64,000 bases of DNA from Aralia elata. Lineage: Eukaryota > Streptophyta > Magnoliopsida > Apiales > Araliaceae. A model generated the notes under the pieces. The model was not told the origin of the DNA and did no database searches. It was given only the letters and a program-made list of their open reading frames with translations. The stretch spans positions 31,930,005-31,994,004 of the forward strand of contig CM068380.1 of assembly GCA_034770075.1 (NCBI GenBank). The letters run 5' to 3'. Made by a program: the position numbers and the translations under genes. Positions within the stretch are counted from its first letter, which is position 1, and every line of letters begins with the position of its first letter. Shown piece by piece: positions 49,299 to 59,673 of this stretch.

Positions 49299-49314
49299 TT
49301 GGGAGGCAACCCAA
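49299..49314 (+). promoter_or_regulatory. Post-ORF stem-loop of E (loop AGGCAA)
   Basis: TTGGG-AGGCAA-CCCAA, 45 bases after the ORF stop, preceded by AGCGCT as in D. D has the outer pair C-G where E has T-A. Confidence 0.65.
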
Positions 49315-49518
49315 TTTTATTATTTTGATTTTGATTTTTTTTTCAATTGCTTTTTAGTTTGTTTAATTGCATTTTAATTTCTTTAGTCAATTGCTTTCAG
49401 GTACTGAATACTAAGCAAATTGGTGTGCGCTCCCAACTTAGGGGACTTGAAAGATGATATTAATAGCGCTTGACATGTTCTCAAGGAAGTCTTCTATTTT
49501 ATTTTTTCCCCTATTTCA

Positions 49519-49556
49519 GACATTGAGGACAATGTCAAGTTTAAGTTTGGGGGTAT
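49519..49556 (+). promoter_or_regulatory. Secondary stem-loop and polypurine tract of E
   Basis: GACATTG-AGGA-CAATGTC (49519-49536) is a perfect 7-bp stem. TTTAAGTTTGGGGGTATA follows, nearly the same as the main tract 1.03 kb downstream. Confidence 0.7.
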
Positions 49557-49580
49557 AGGCTTTAGTATTTAGTATTTGTG

Positions 49581-49646
49581 TTTTTAATATAGTATTTGTG
49601 TGTTGTTAGTGTGTTTTTAATATAGTATTTGTGTGTTGTTAGTGTG
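49581..49646. repeat. 33-bp unit in two tandem copies
   Basis: A unit starting TTTTTAATATAGTATTTGTG stands twice, then a run of A. It lies in the 3' untranslated part of E. Confidence 0.85.
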
Positions 49647-50004
49647 TTTTTAAAAAAAAAATATTTATTTTTAGGATGTGTCCCTTGAGCATTGTTTTAA
49701 TTTGATTTGAACTACAATTCATGGTCTATGATAAGAAATTGTTTGAATTGATTCTAACTTATGGAAAATGGATAAATGTTGTTTAGTCTTTGTGCTTAAT
49801 CGTTATTGTTCGTTATTGTTTTGCTTATGCGTCCTTTCACTCTTTTGCACCTACCTATGAGTATTGAGCTAGTTGTATGCTTAGAGAAGGCTTTTATAAC
49901 CGAATGCTTATGGGAAATATCTATAAACTCTAGAACTCGTTTAAACATCACTCGAAGCAAGGTGTCCAAATTTGTTGTGTTTGAATTGTTGGTCATGTGG
50001 TGAG

Positions 50005-50205
50005 TTGAGATGGAGCGTAAAACGCACTTACTCATGGACACATGCGTAGGAGAGATAGAGCGTAAAACGCACTCTCTTATAATTTTGATAAAAGTAAGAC
50101 ATTTATGTTTATCAAATCTTGCGTTGGGTTGAGATGGAGCGTAAAACGCACTCACCTACAAGAGTGGACTTAGGATAAGATGGAGCATAAAATGCACTTA
50201 CCTAG
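50005..50205. repeat. Four spaced copies of GAGATGGAGCGTAAAACGCACT
   Basis: Cores GCGT-AAA-ACGC are near 50014, 50060 and 50139; the fourth, near 50184, reads GCAT-AAA-ATGC, so the stem is kept. D' has one intact copy near 58945 on its own strand. The antisense open frame across this array (49796-50155) repeats for this reason only. Confidence 0.8.
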
Positions 50206-50549
50206 AGTCTTTTGATTTCAAATTTTTGGAAATTGTGATTTATATACCTTTGTATTGAGTGATGTGTTAAGCATGTTGTTTTGGGGTTTATTTTGATTAG
50301 TTCATAAGGTAATGTGCTTGCATAACTTCATCCGAGCTTGATTGGTTTAATGCTATTGGGTACTCACACACACACGGAAGGGACCTAAAGCAAGCTATAA
50401 CTAGCTAATTGTAAATCTAAACTTGCAACGTTTTGAAAGTTTCCTTGAACTTTATTGTGTTTATGCTTTGAGACCATTGGTTAGCTTATTAACTCATTGC
50501 TCAAGATAGTTTTTATTTAGAAATGTTTAATTTTTATAGTTTGTGTGTT

Positions 50550-50588
50550 TTGCTTGAGGACAAGCAAAGGTTTAAGTTTGGGGGTATT
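50550..50588 (+). promoter_or_regulatory. Main stem-loop and polypurine tract of E
   Basis: TTGCTTG-AGGA-CAAGCAA (50550-50567) is followed by TTTAAGTTTGGGGGTATT and the LTR start at 50589. Confidence 0.82.
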
Positions 50589-52534
50589 TGATGAGTGTGT
50601 TTTATATACACAAATTGGGTACTTTTTTTTAGCCTTAATAATTTGCAAGTCTTTAGCTATTTCGTTTGGTTTTATGTGTTTTCATCTTATTGTTATGTAA
50701 TATAGTTTTGTATTACTTTTATATGTATTTGTGTGCTTTTATGTGTTTTTTACATTGTTTTGTAGGTATTGAAATAAAGGCCCCTTGAATCGATGCGTTT
50801 TTGGCTTGAATCTAGCATTCCCGCTGCTTGTTTCTCCATTCGACCCATGATGCAATCCGAATCTCTCAAAACCTCAAAGAACGAAAGTTGTAGAGTTTTA
50901 TCTTAGCTTTCTAGAACATCCGGAATCATCGAATTTGAAGTTAGTATGAGAGAGTTATGGTCATTTTACCATCGGATTTTGCATGACTTTTACACAGCAG
51001 TTGCTTCGGGCCATTTTGAGCCTTGCTCCGGCCATTATCTCGTTGAGCTCCAGTTATGGAAGTTGTAGAGCTACTTCTTATCTTTCCATAGCCTACTTAA
51101 TCGCCTTAATCCGAATTCGGACGAAGAAGTTATGGCCATTTTACCAACAGACGTCGAAAACTGATTCGTGGCAGCAGAAGTGAGCTCGCCGGGGCGAGAA
51201 ATTTTCATGCACTATTTCCCCGCCGGGGCGAGATCCTCGCCTAGGCGAGCCGCCGGGGCGAGAACCCCCTGGATGCACTTCGGATTTCGCGATTTTTGGC
51301 CAATTTTTGATATCTAAGCTAGGGTTTTCATATACCCATCTGATATAACACAAAGGGGGCGGCTAGAACTCTATACTAACTCATTCTAACACCATCTAAC
51401 ACTTCTAACATCAATTCTAGAGAGAGGGAGGCTTCCATAAACATCAAATTAAGAGGAAAAATCTGCAATACAAGGCAATTTTCAGCAAAGTCCAAGGAAC
51501 AAGAAGAGCAAGGAGTATCAAATCTTGAAGGAAAGCTAGAGAACAAGAATCAACCCATCAAGCAACCATTGAATATCTTCCTAAGGGGTTTTATCATTCT
51601 ATCTCTAGTATTCTCTTCTTAATTTGTAATTCTATCATAATGTATAGATCAAATTTGATGTTTATTGTAATTCCCATGAACTAGAACTAATTTTCTAAGA
51701 TTTCAATGGAACCCAATACATAGTTTGAATTGAATGCTCTCTCTTTAATGTTGGTTAATTATTTGTGATTGGATATCATAATTTGTGCTTTATATATTAA
51801 TTACCTAGCTAGTAATTACCTTGGGAACTTATATGGAATTGAGAGAGGAAGTATAGGTTGAGACCTTGTTATGATATCATGTGAAAATTAGATATTCCTA
51901 TGGGTAATTTATGAAATTAAGTGACGTGTGTTTTATTTATTACCCTCATGAATGGATAATTTGATTGTATTTAGGATAGACATATACCTAAATACCACAT
52001 GTATCCATTTGAGAATCATGCTTAATGATTTCCATTGCGAAAGTTGGTAATTGATAGGGTGATTAATGAGATTTGGTGACACGTGTCTTGTTGATTATTC
52101 TTGATATTGGATTCTTGCTAGTGTGTAGAATAGAGATATTTATACACCGCATTGGGAAATACGTATTTGACCATCGAGAGAGGCTTGTATATACTTGTAA
52201 ATTCTCGGATAACAATCCTTGTGATTTAACTAGTTGAAAAGAGAGAGTTAGGATATTCAAGTGAAGTGTTGGGGGAAATTGTGATCTTAGACTTGTTAAT
52301 ATTTGATTTCATTATCTTAAAGCTTTCCATAGTTCTTTGATTATTTGTTATCGTTATTAATGCAAAACAACAAAAACAATTGTCATTTGTTTAAATAAGA
52401 TTGAAATGATAAAAGATTAGTACTTGGAGAAGACTAGTAATAATTCCTCGTGGGATCGATACTTTACTTACTCTTTATTACTTGTTGACCGCGTATACTT
52501 GCGCGTAAATTGTCGTTATATAAATCGGACAACA
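50589..52534 (+). repeat. Element E 3' LTR (1,946 bp)
   Basis: Almost identical to 46082-48018. The differences I saw are mostly length changes in single-base runs within the first 700 bp. Confidence 0.96.
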
Positions 52535-55500
52535 GGTAATACCCAGCTGCTTGGGTAAATGTCTTATTATAAATTGAGGCATAAATCTTAGCTAGCTGCC
52601 GATTTGGTAAACCGAATTTGAGAGAGAGAGAGAGATCGCAGAGGGGAGTAAGCTGTGAATGTCCGACTGGGTGTCGTATTATGGGAGAAGGAGAAAGGCA
52701 GTCGTTTGATCAAACTCGAGGTATCATAGGGGCACTGGGTTTCGTTTTAATTCTTCCTCCCTTCTGCGATTAAATTGTGTTATACGTTGTAATTGGTTTG
52801 TGTAAATCCCCTTGTTGGGTTGTTGCGTGTGTAATGTTGCACTGCTTTGATGAGAAACTCGGACACTGTATTATATTGGTTGGTTTAAAAAAAAATTGGT
52901 ATTGAATTGTGTTAATCTTTGCTTTTTCTTTTTGTGTTTGTTGTTGGGAATCTGGTGTAGATGAACCTTAAAGGTTCGGACAGTCTAATTTTTGGTAGAG
53001 AACTAGGCCAATGCCGAGTTTAGAATGCCAGTAGGTGTTCACTGTAATGACTGAGCCAAACCTTGTTTCATTTGGATTATACTGCTTGGTTGAGACTCTG
53101 TATACTAAAGAACCATAGGCTGTGGCAGTTTGATTTTGTACAATAATTAGAGCAGTGTTGAACCCTTGTGCGCCCAACAAATGGTTGTTAAAATGCTTGA
53201 ACGAAAATCATTCTTCACTTTGGAATTTCTGTCGGCAGTTTTGTTTGTGTGAAACTTGATTTTTTATTTTGTTTGACTATAAATCTGATGGGAGTTTCCC
53301 TGTTGTGTTGGGTAATGAACTGGATAATTGAAATGAAATTTTGCAGGAATTGGTTTTGGTTGTTAAAAAAAAATCAGTTTTGGGCCATTCATAGGAAACT
53401 GAAATCTGTATTGTCATTTCCTTACTAGGTTGAACCAGTGCTTAGTTAGCTTGCAACAATATTTGCAGGAGTTTGTTTCTTTATGTAATTTTATGGCTGT
53501 TGTTTGTAGCAGGAGGAAATGAACTTAGGATTAGTATCATCAGTAATAATAGGAAAATTGTAGGAATTTCCAAATTGGTTGTGTAATTCTTTGGGTTGTT
53601 CAAACAACAATGAACCGGGGTTAATAAGTATTTAACCGTTATTAATAGTAATTAGAAGTAATACTATCGGATTAACTATTAGACATTTTTGAAATAATAA
53701 TACACTAATAAAATAATTATTACTTAATTATTATTTAATAATAATTAAGTAAAGTTAATAAATTAATTTTTATTATTATTGATCATTAAATAATAAATAA
53801 ACACAATAAGTATTTAATTATTTAATAATAATTAAGTATGAGTATAAGTAATAAAATAATAATTATTTATTATTTACCAATAAAGATAATAAATATTTAA
53901 TTATTATTTAATTATTATTAAATAATAATTAACTATGAACGAGGTTAACAAATAATTATTTATTATTTATCCATAAATAATAAATAAAGGTAATAAATAT
54001 TTAAGTATTATAATAATTATGTATAGTAAAGTTAATAAATAATTATTTATTTTTATCAAATAATAATAAATAAAGATAACAAATGTTTAGTTATTATTTG
54101 ATAATAATTATGTATGAATAAAGTTAGTAAATAATTATTTATTGTTAATAAATAAGATAATAATTACTTAATTATTATTTATATATTAAATAATAATTAA
54201 GTGTGTTAATAAAGTAATTAGTTATTATCAATAAATAATAAATAAAGATAATAAATATTTAATTATTATTTAATTAATACTAAATAATAATTAAGTATGG
54301 GTAAAGGTTAATAAAGTAATAAATAAAGATAATGAATATTTAATTATTGTTTAATTAAATGATAACTAAGTAAGAGTAAGGTAAACGAATTAATTATTTA
54401 TTACTTGCAATAAATAAGGTTAATAATTGCCTAATTATTATTGACTTGACAATAATCAGGTATGAGTAAAATTAATTAATTATCTATTATTTGTCATTAA
54501 TAGATAGAATAGTCACTTAACTAGTATTTGGGTACTATTAAACCATAATGCACTAATAATTTATTATTTTATGTTATAAATAATAAATTGGATTACTAAT
54601 CAATAATTGAAAATAAGTAAGGGTGCTATTTGAACACCCAAATGAACAATATTAGTTGTTTAAAATAATAGCTAGAGGCCATTAAATCGATTTCTGTTTA
54701 GCTAATGATTAGATAGTAGTTAACTGTATATGGTGAATTGTTTACCTGCTAAATAAATAGCATAAGTGAGGGTATCGATATACAGTTATGCAATGCTAAT
54801 GGATAAACCGACTTTATCAACTGATAGGTTATCCAAGATCAATTAGTTAAAGCTAAAATTTATCTGTAGCTGAGCAAACAGGCAAGTCATCTTACTCAAC
54901 TTTTACATTGAGCAAGTCCTTTATATCGAAACTTTAACTGTTGCAAGTTTCTTTTCATTCGAGCAAGCTACTATCGTATTGTAGCTTGAGATTTTATTCT
55001 AAGAATGCTCAAGTGGTTTAATTAATTTATAGTTATCCCACATCTATGATATTATTGACAAACGCATTCGATGCATTTGAATTCGTACATTTATTAAAAT
55101 TCCGAAATTCACGAACTATTCATGATTAAGTCTGAACCCTTGTTCGGTCAGGCAAGTGTGTGAGAATTTATAGAAGCTATCCGAACCAATCAATGGTAAG
55201 GATTCTTAGACTGAATGAACACCCCTTTTATTATAGGGGAGTACCCCAGGTACCATATATAAGGTACAAACAGCAGAGTTAAATGTTATGCATACACATA
55301 GCGTACGCGAGGCTGATCCCCTCAAGTACTTATTCTGTAGCCAGTAACTAGAGGGTCAATTAGCTATTGATTCCTTTGGAAGTTATTGTTCAAAGTCTAC
55401 TTGACTATCAATTGTTCTAAAAGCAATTATTGTTCTTGCTTCTAGTAATTATATTGTTGAATTCCCTTTCTATATTCCCTTCATCATGATATATCCTTTA

Positions 55501-55880
55501 TTGTTGTACTTCAAACTTGTTGAGCAAACTTGTTGCTCATCCTTTCTATATCATGACTTTCATTGCAGCTAAACCCGAGACATCCGAAAAGGGCAAGGGT
55601 AAAGAAAAGATGAAGTGATAGGCTTCACGTAGCTGATTTTACTTTATGTTTAGTTAATTATTATAAATGTAATTTAAACCCTGATATTTATTTGGGGTAC
55701 GGATTTGTGTTAAATATTTAAGGTTATTGTATCTTGGGACTAGTAACACCTTTGTAATGAACAACATATGTTTATTATATTCCGCATCTTAGATACCATA
55801 TGTTGTTAGAGGTGAATGTTTGTATTGGATAGTGATGACCAGATCCGGGTAGTTGGAGACCCGAATTTGGGGGCGTCACA
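52535..55880 (+). repeat. Element C 3' LTR, right part (starts with GGTAA target copy)
   Basis: Continues the C LTR from ATACCCAGCTGCTTGGG. It contains the 118-bp segment (55168-55285) absent from the 5' LTR. It ends GGGGGCGTCACA before the GCTTA target copy. Confidence 0.95.
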
Positions 55881-55885
55881 GCTTA
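55881..55885. repeat. Target site duplication of C, right copy (GCTTA)
   Basis: Identical to 34962-34966. Confidence 0.97.
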
Positions 55886-56544
55886 TGCATAATGCCAGGT
55901 ATTTTAGGCTGATCACCTATTGTACCAGTTTTGTGGATTATCGGATGAATTTCTAGTAATTCTAGAATAGAGTTTTGTGCCTTGGTGCACCCTCAGTATT
56001 GAATAGTTCCCTTCTTCGGGAAACTTTGAAATCCTTGGATACTTCAGAAATCCTTCGGTCTATAGCGACCACTATAACGGTGATAAAAAGAAGTTGTTTA
56101 TTTCTTTGACTTAGATAATTTTTTACTCTTGTGAGCTATAAAGTTATTCATGTGATTATTCATTGCTATTATACTTGCGGGGCAAATTTGTTGCTCACTC
56201 CTTGCTTTCCTTAAAAACATTTCAGTTAGTGCGGCACGTGGCGAGAGCTCAGGAAAAGATAAGGGAAAGGGGAAAGCTACGGTGTAGTTGTAATTTGTTG
56301 TTCTAGAATTACCGTTTGTATTAAGACTTATTAATTGACGTCGTGTATTAAGACATATTTACCCTTATGTATTATGTTATGTTTTGTTGTAGCCTTGGTT
56401 TCGAGACTTGGGACAGGGTTATTTATGTTATATCAATGTAAATATTCCTTTATTCCGCTATAAGTTATCAATTGTATAATTCTTGTGTTAGATAGTGACG
56501 AACCAGGTCCGTGGCTCAGGTGACCCAGATTTGGAGGCGTCACA
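55886..56544 (+). repeat. Element B second LTR, right part
   Basis: Matches 14291-14949 and ends GGAGGCGTCACA. A primer site follows directly, so this LTR is the right LTR of one B unit and the left LTR of the next. Confidence 0.93.
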
Positions 56545-57210
56545 GGTTGGTATCAGAGCCTTAGGTTATAAACCTTTAGAGTGAGGTCTTTAGGCTATAA
56601 CCTTAGTAAATGTATAGGGAATAAGAGTAAACAAAGCTCATGTAGAGTTTTACGTGACGAAGACTTGCCTTAGAGAGTCTGTAGTGTTATGAAATATATC
56701 TTCATTCTATACAATGAACTTATATTTTGTTGAGAGATGCTAATAGAAGTTTGCTTGTTTGTGGTTGTGCTTGTAGGATGTCAAACACAGGAGAACCTAG
56801 CAGAGTCGCAGAGGAGGAGCCGCGTGACATCCATGTGGTGTCCGATACATTCCTGATGGTTGAGCCTATAGTTATTAGTTATTGCCCCAGTTGAGGAGGA
56901 ACCCGAGTTAGAATTTGACCCGGATGAGGACCCGGAGGAGGACCTCGAAGAGGATTTGGAGGAGGTGCCCCCTGTTGACACCACGTTTTTGATGGAGATA
57001 TTGGAAGAACATACCGACCGCATTCTCAATCAAGAAAATAGGATCCATGAGTTGGAGAGTGAGGCCCGAGAGCAACGGGTCAGGATTCAGGGATTAGAAG
57101 GCAAGGTCCAGGAGGGTAAGAACCGGATCCAAGAATTAGAGACGGATGTGCAAGGGCAACTAGGGGCCTCCACACAATTAGCAGTCAAGCTACATCACCT
57201 CTTGGCGAGG
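56545..57210 (+). pseudogene. Second B unit: primer site, leader and leader ORF copy
   Basis: The primer site at 56548 and the leader repeat 14950-15582 with a few percent mismatches. The leader contains about 30 bases near 56588-56618 that the first copy has lost. The leader ORF ATG is at 56778. A change near 56868 (CCTATAGTTATTAGTTATTG for CCTACTCTAGCTATTG) breaks the acidic part. The coiled-coil part (LEEHTDRILNQENRIHELES) stays open up to LLAR, where D' interrupts it after CGAGG, exactly as in the first copy. Confidence 0.85.
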
Positions 57211-58555
57211 TGTTGCCTCTTTTTAGTCTTTAACAAAAGAGCTCTAACTCATGCAAGCATACATGTGTCAACAAGTAATACAGAGGAAGTAGAGTATCAT
57301 CCCATAGAGAAAATGCTAAATTAAATCACTATGCATCAGTTCTATCACTATATTTGTTTGCCCTAAACTAATGACTTAATTTTGGTGATAAAATTATTTC
57401 TAAACCAATTAACAACTAAAGATGCAGATAATAATGGAAAATATCAAAATCGGAATTAATGGGATCCTAACTTCATTTAATAGTTCATCTAATTACCACC
57501 CTCATGCTAGTCAGTTCACATATCACAGAAAAATAGCCAAGAGCACTAAAATAGACATAACCACCTGTCAATGTATTATGACCTACTCACATAATATCCA
57601 TACTCAATAGACACCATGTAATCACCACTATAACCAAAATCACTATATTTCTATGTGAAACTGCAATTATATTGATTTAAAGCATAAGCCCTTATTTTGA
57701 CTCTTACGGTGAAACAATATATTTCTATCTGATTCACAAAATATTAAGCTACCCAATTAAGCCTCATATTCACAAGCTATCATGATTACAATCCATACTA
57801 GTATGTTATTTTTCAATTCCATACAAGCACTGAAATCAAATGGTGATCAAGCATTCATACATGCAAAACAATCATGATAGAAGTTCCTTGTGATATGCAA
57901 CACAAACTAACAGTCAAGCTTATATTTAGACTACATATTAAAATCCGTTAGAATCCCATAATGGAGATTAGTTCATGATTGAACCGAAAACCATTATGGG
58001 ATCAAAACTACACATTGGAAAATAAACGATCAATTGAAATAAGAAGAAGTAGATTGATCAAACCCAATTGATGAATAAAATCCAAAGTAAGCTCAAACCC
58101 ACACCAAAATCCAGCACTTGAATAATAAAACCACAGTAAAACTCCCGAAACTATCTCTAGAAAAGTAGAATAATAATAATAATAATAGTCTCCAAGTTCC
58201 TTCTCAAGGTTTCCTTCTCTCTATCTTATCAATAATAGCTTGAATCCTCTTCCAAATTGGCTTCCTCTTTTCCATCCAGCCGCACATCATTAACAAAATC
58301 CGTGCACTAGCGCCTCTGGCGCTATAGTAGTGTTATTCCTAGCGCTTCTGGCGCTAGGTCATGCCCTCAGATTTACAAAAATGCCACCAAGTCTGATTTC
58401 AACCCTTTAAGCTCCAAAATGACTCTTTTGCCCCTCCATCTCCAATCCTACAATAAACAAGCACAAAAACGAATAAAACAATACTAAAAACACTTAAAGA
58501 CCGCAATAATTAAGTCTAACAAGACCTGATTCGTAGGTATAAAACCCACTCATCA
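57211..58555 (-). repeat. Element D' 3' LTR (1,345 bp)
   Basis: It sides with D's 3' LTR, not its 5' LTR, at the sites named for 15583-16921. The two GC hairpins near 58314-58354 are intact. Confidence 0.94.
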
Positions 58556-58594
58556 AATACCCCCAAACTTAACCAATTGCTTGTCCCCAAGCAA
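58556..58594 (-). promoter_or_regulatory. Main polypurine tract and stem-loop of D'
   Basis: TTGCTTG-GGGA-CAAGCAA on the minus strand (58577-58594), then AAGTTTGGGGGTATT. Confidence 0.78.
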
Positions 58595-59628
58595 TGCAAT
58601 TATACCAACATGAAAAAATACAAACTAACTATAATGCAGATGAATCAAATAACTAAAACCACATAGTAAACCATATCAGGCCTCAAATATCCATAGAACA
58701 ATTTCAACCCACTATCTAATGTACAACTCCAACTCAAACTGATTAATCAAACCATGCTTGTCATCATTCATGCTGTGTGTGTGTATCAACTGTTATAACC
58801 AATCACAACCCAAAGTACTCATATAATCAACATCTTAGAAAGAAACTCAAAAAAAAAAAAATTCACACCTTTATCAGTAAAACAACTAATCCAAGTCATG
58901 TAAACATGTAATTAGCACAAGGGGAGTTGGCATGTTTTCTTCATTTACGAGTGCGTTTTACGCTCCATCTCGTTTTTTTTATCATTTTCCTCCTCATTTT
59001 TTTACTTGGCATGTGCAATGTCTAACTTCCTTAGGCTTACCAAAACTACCCATGTAACGAGCTTTCAACCAGTGACTCCCAAACCAGTTGGCTTTAGGGC
59101 ACTAGGTGTCAAGACACCCCTAAGGATCTAATTACTCAAGTAGAAATGGCCACGAAATTAACCTAGCCAAGAAAGTTTTTTTTTCCTTTTTTTTCTTTTT
59201 AGAACTCCCCCAAACTTATTTCTTGCTTACTAGAGCCTTCATAGATATTTCACTGATTCTAACACTTTTTATCCCAAGTCTCTTACCAGACACATATTAT
59301 ATAAGAATTTGAATCAAATTAATTAAACAGTTGACTAAATGCTTTCCTTGTTAACATGAAATTCAGACAAGCAGATTCGACTTCCCCGTTCAAGTTATCG
59401 CTTGACACTAGATTTCAATCATTAACACGCTTTTACTTAACACTAGAATCTTATCATTGGCCACAATGGTTCAACTATGTCATTTGTTATCTGATTCATG
59501 CAACTAAATGCTTGACACACCCTAAAATGCAACTATCATGCAACAAGTATAAACACAATGAACAAAACAATCTACATGCATGAAAACATAAAATTACCCC
59601 CAACCTAAATTGAACAATGTCCTCATTG
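58595..59628 (-). other. D' 3' untranslated region with secondary stem-loop
   Basis: An intact GAGATGGAGCGTAAAACGCA word lies near 58945 (minus strand). CAATG-AGGA-CATTG at 59615-59628 is followed by TTGGGGGTAAT. No ORF is seen on the element strand. Confidence 0.6.
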
Positions 59629-59673
59629 AGAAATATTAGAGATTAAGAATAGAGGACTCCCTTGATGAAAACG

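Larger units (their letters stand above)
46082..52534 (+). mobile_element. Element E: short non-autonomous Athila-derived retrotransposon (6.45 kb)
   Basis: LTRs of 1,937 and 1,946 bp, an Athila-type primer site, a 2.57-kb internal region with one ORF, a purine tract and perfect GGTAA target duplications. RT, RNase H and integrase are absent. By eye the LTRs differ by about two substitutions and about seven small indels, so insertion was very recent. It must use proteins supplied in trans, perhaps by an autonomous Athila-like relative. Confidence 0.93.
34967..55880 (+). mobile_element. Element C: Tekay-like chromovirus (20.9 kb including nested E)
   Basis: LTRs of 4,188 and about 4,300 bp (E removed), a tRNA-Met primer site, a leader ORF, gag-pol with chromodomain, a purine tract and perfect GCTTA target duplications. 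It is inserted in the second LTR of B. Without E it is about 14.5 kb. Confidence 0.96.

Noticed and set aside
49796..50155. Antisense frame with repeated KCVLRSIS
   Set aside because: Produced by the GAGCGTAAAACGC repeats of E read on the wrong strand.
50005..50205. Possible CRISPR-like spaced repeats
   Set aside because: Four uneven copies inside a plant retrotransposon, with no cas genes and irregular spacing.
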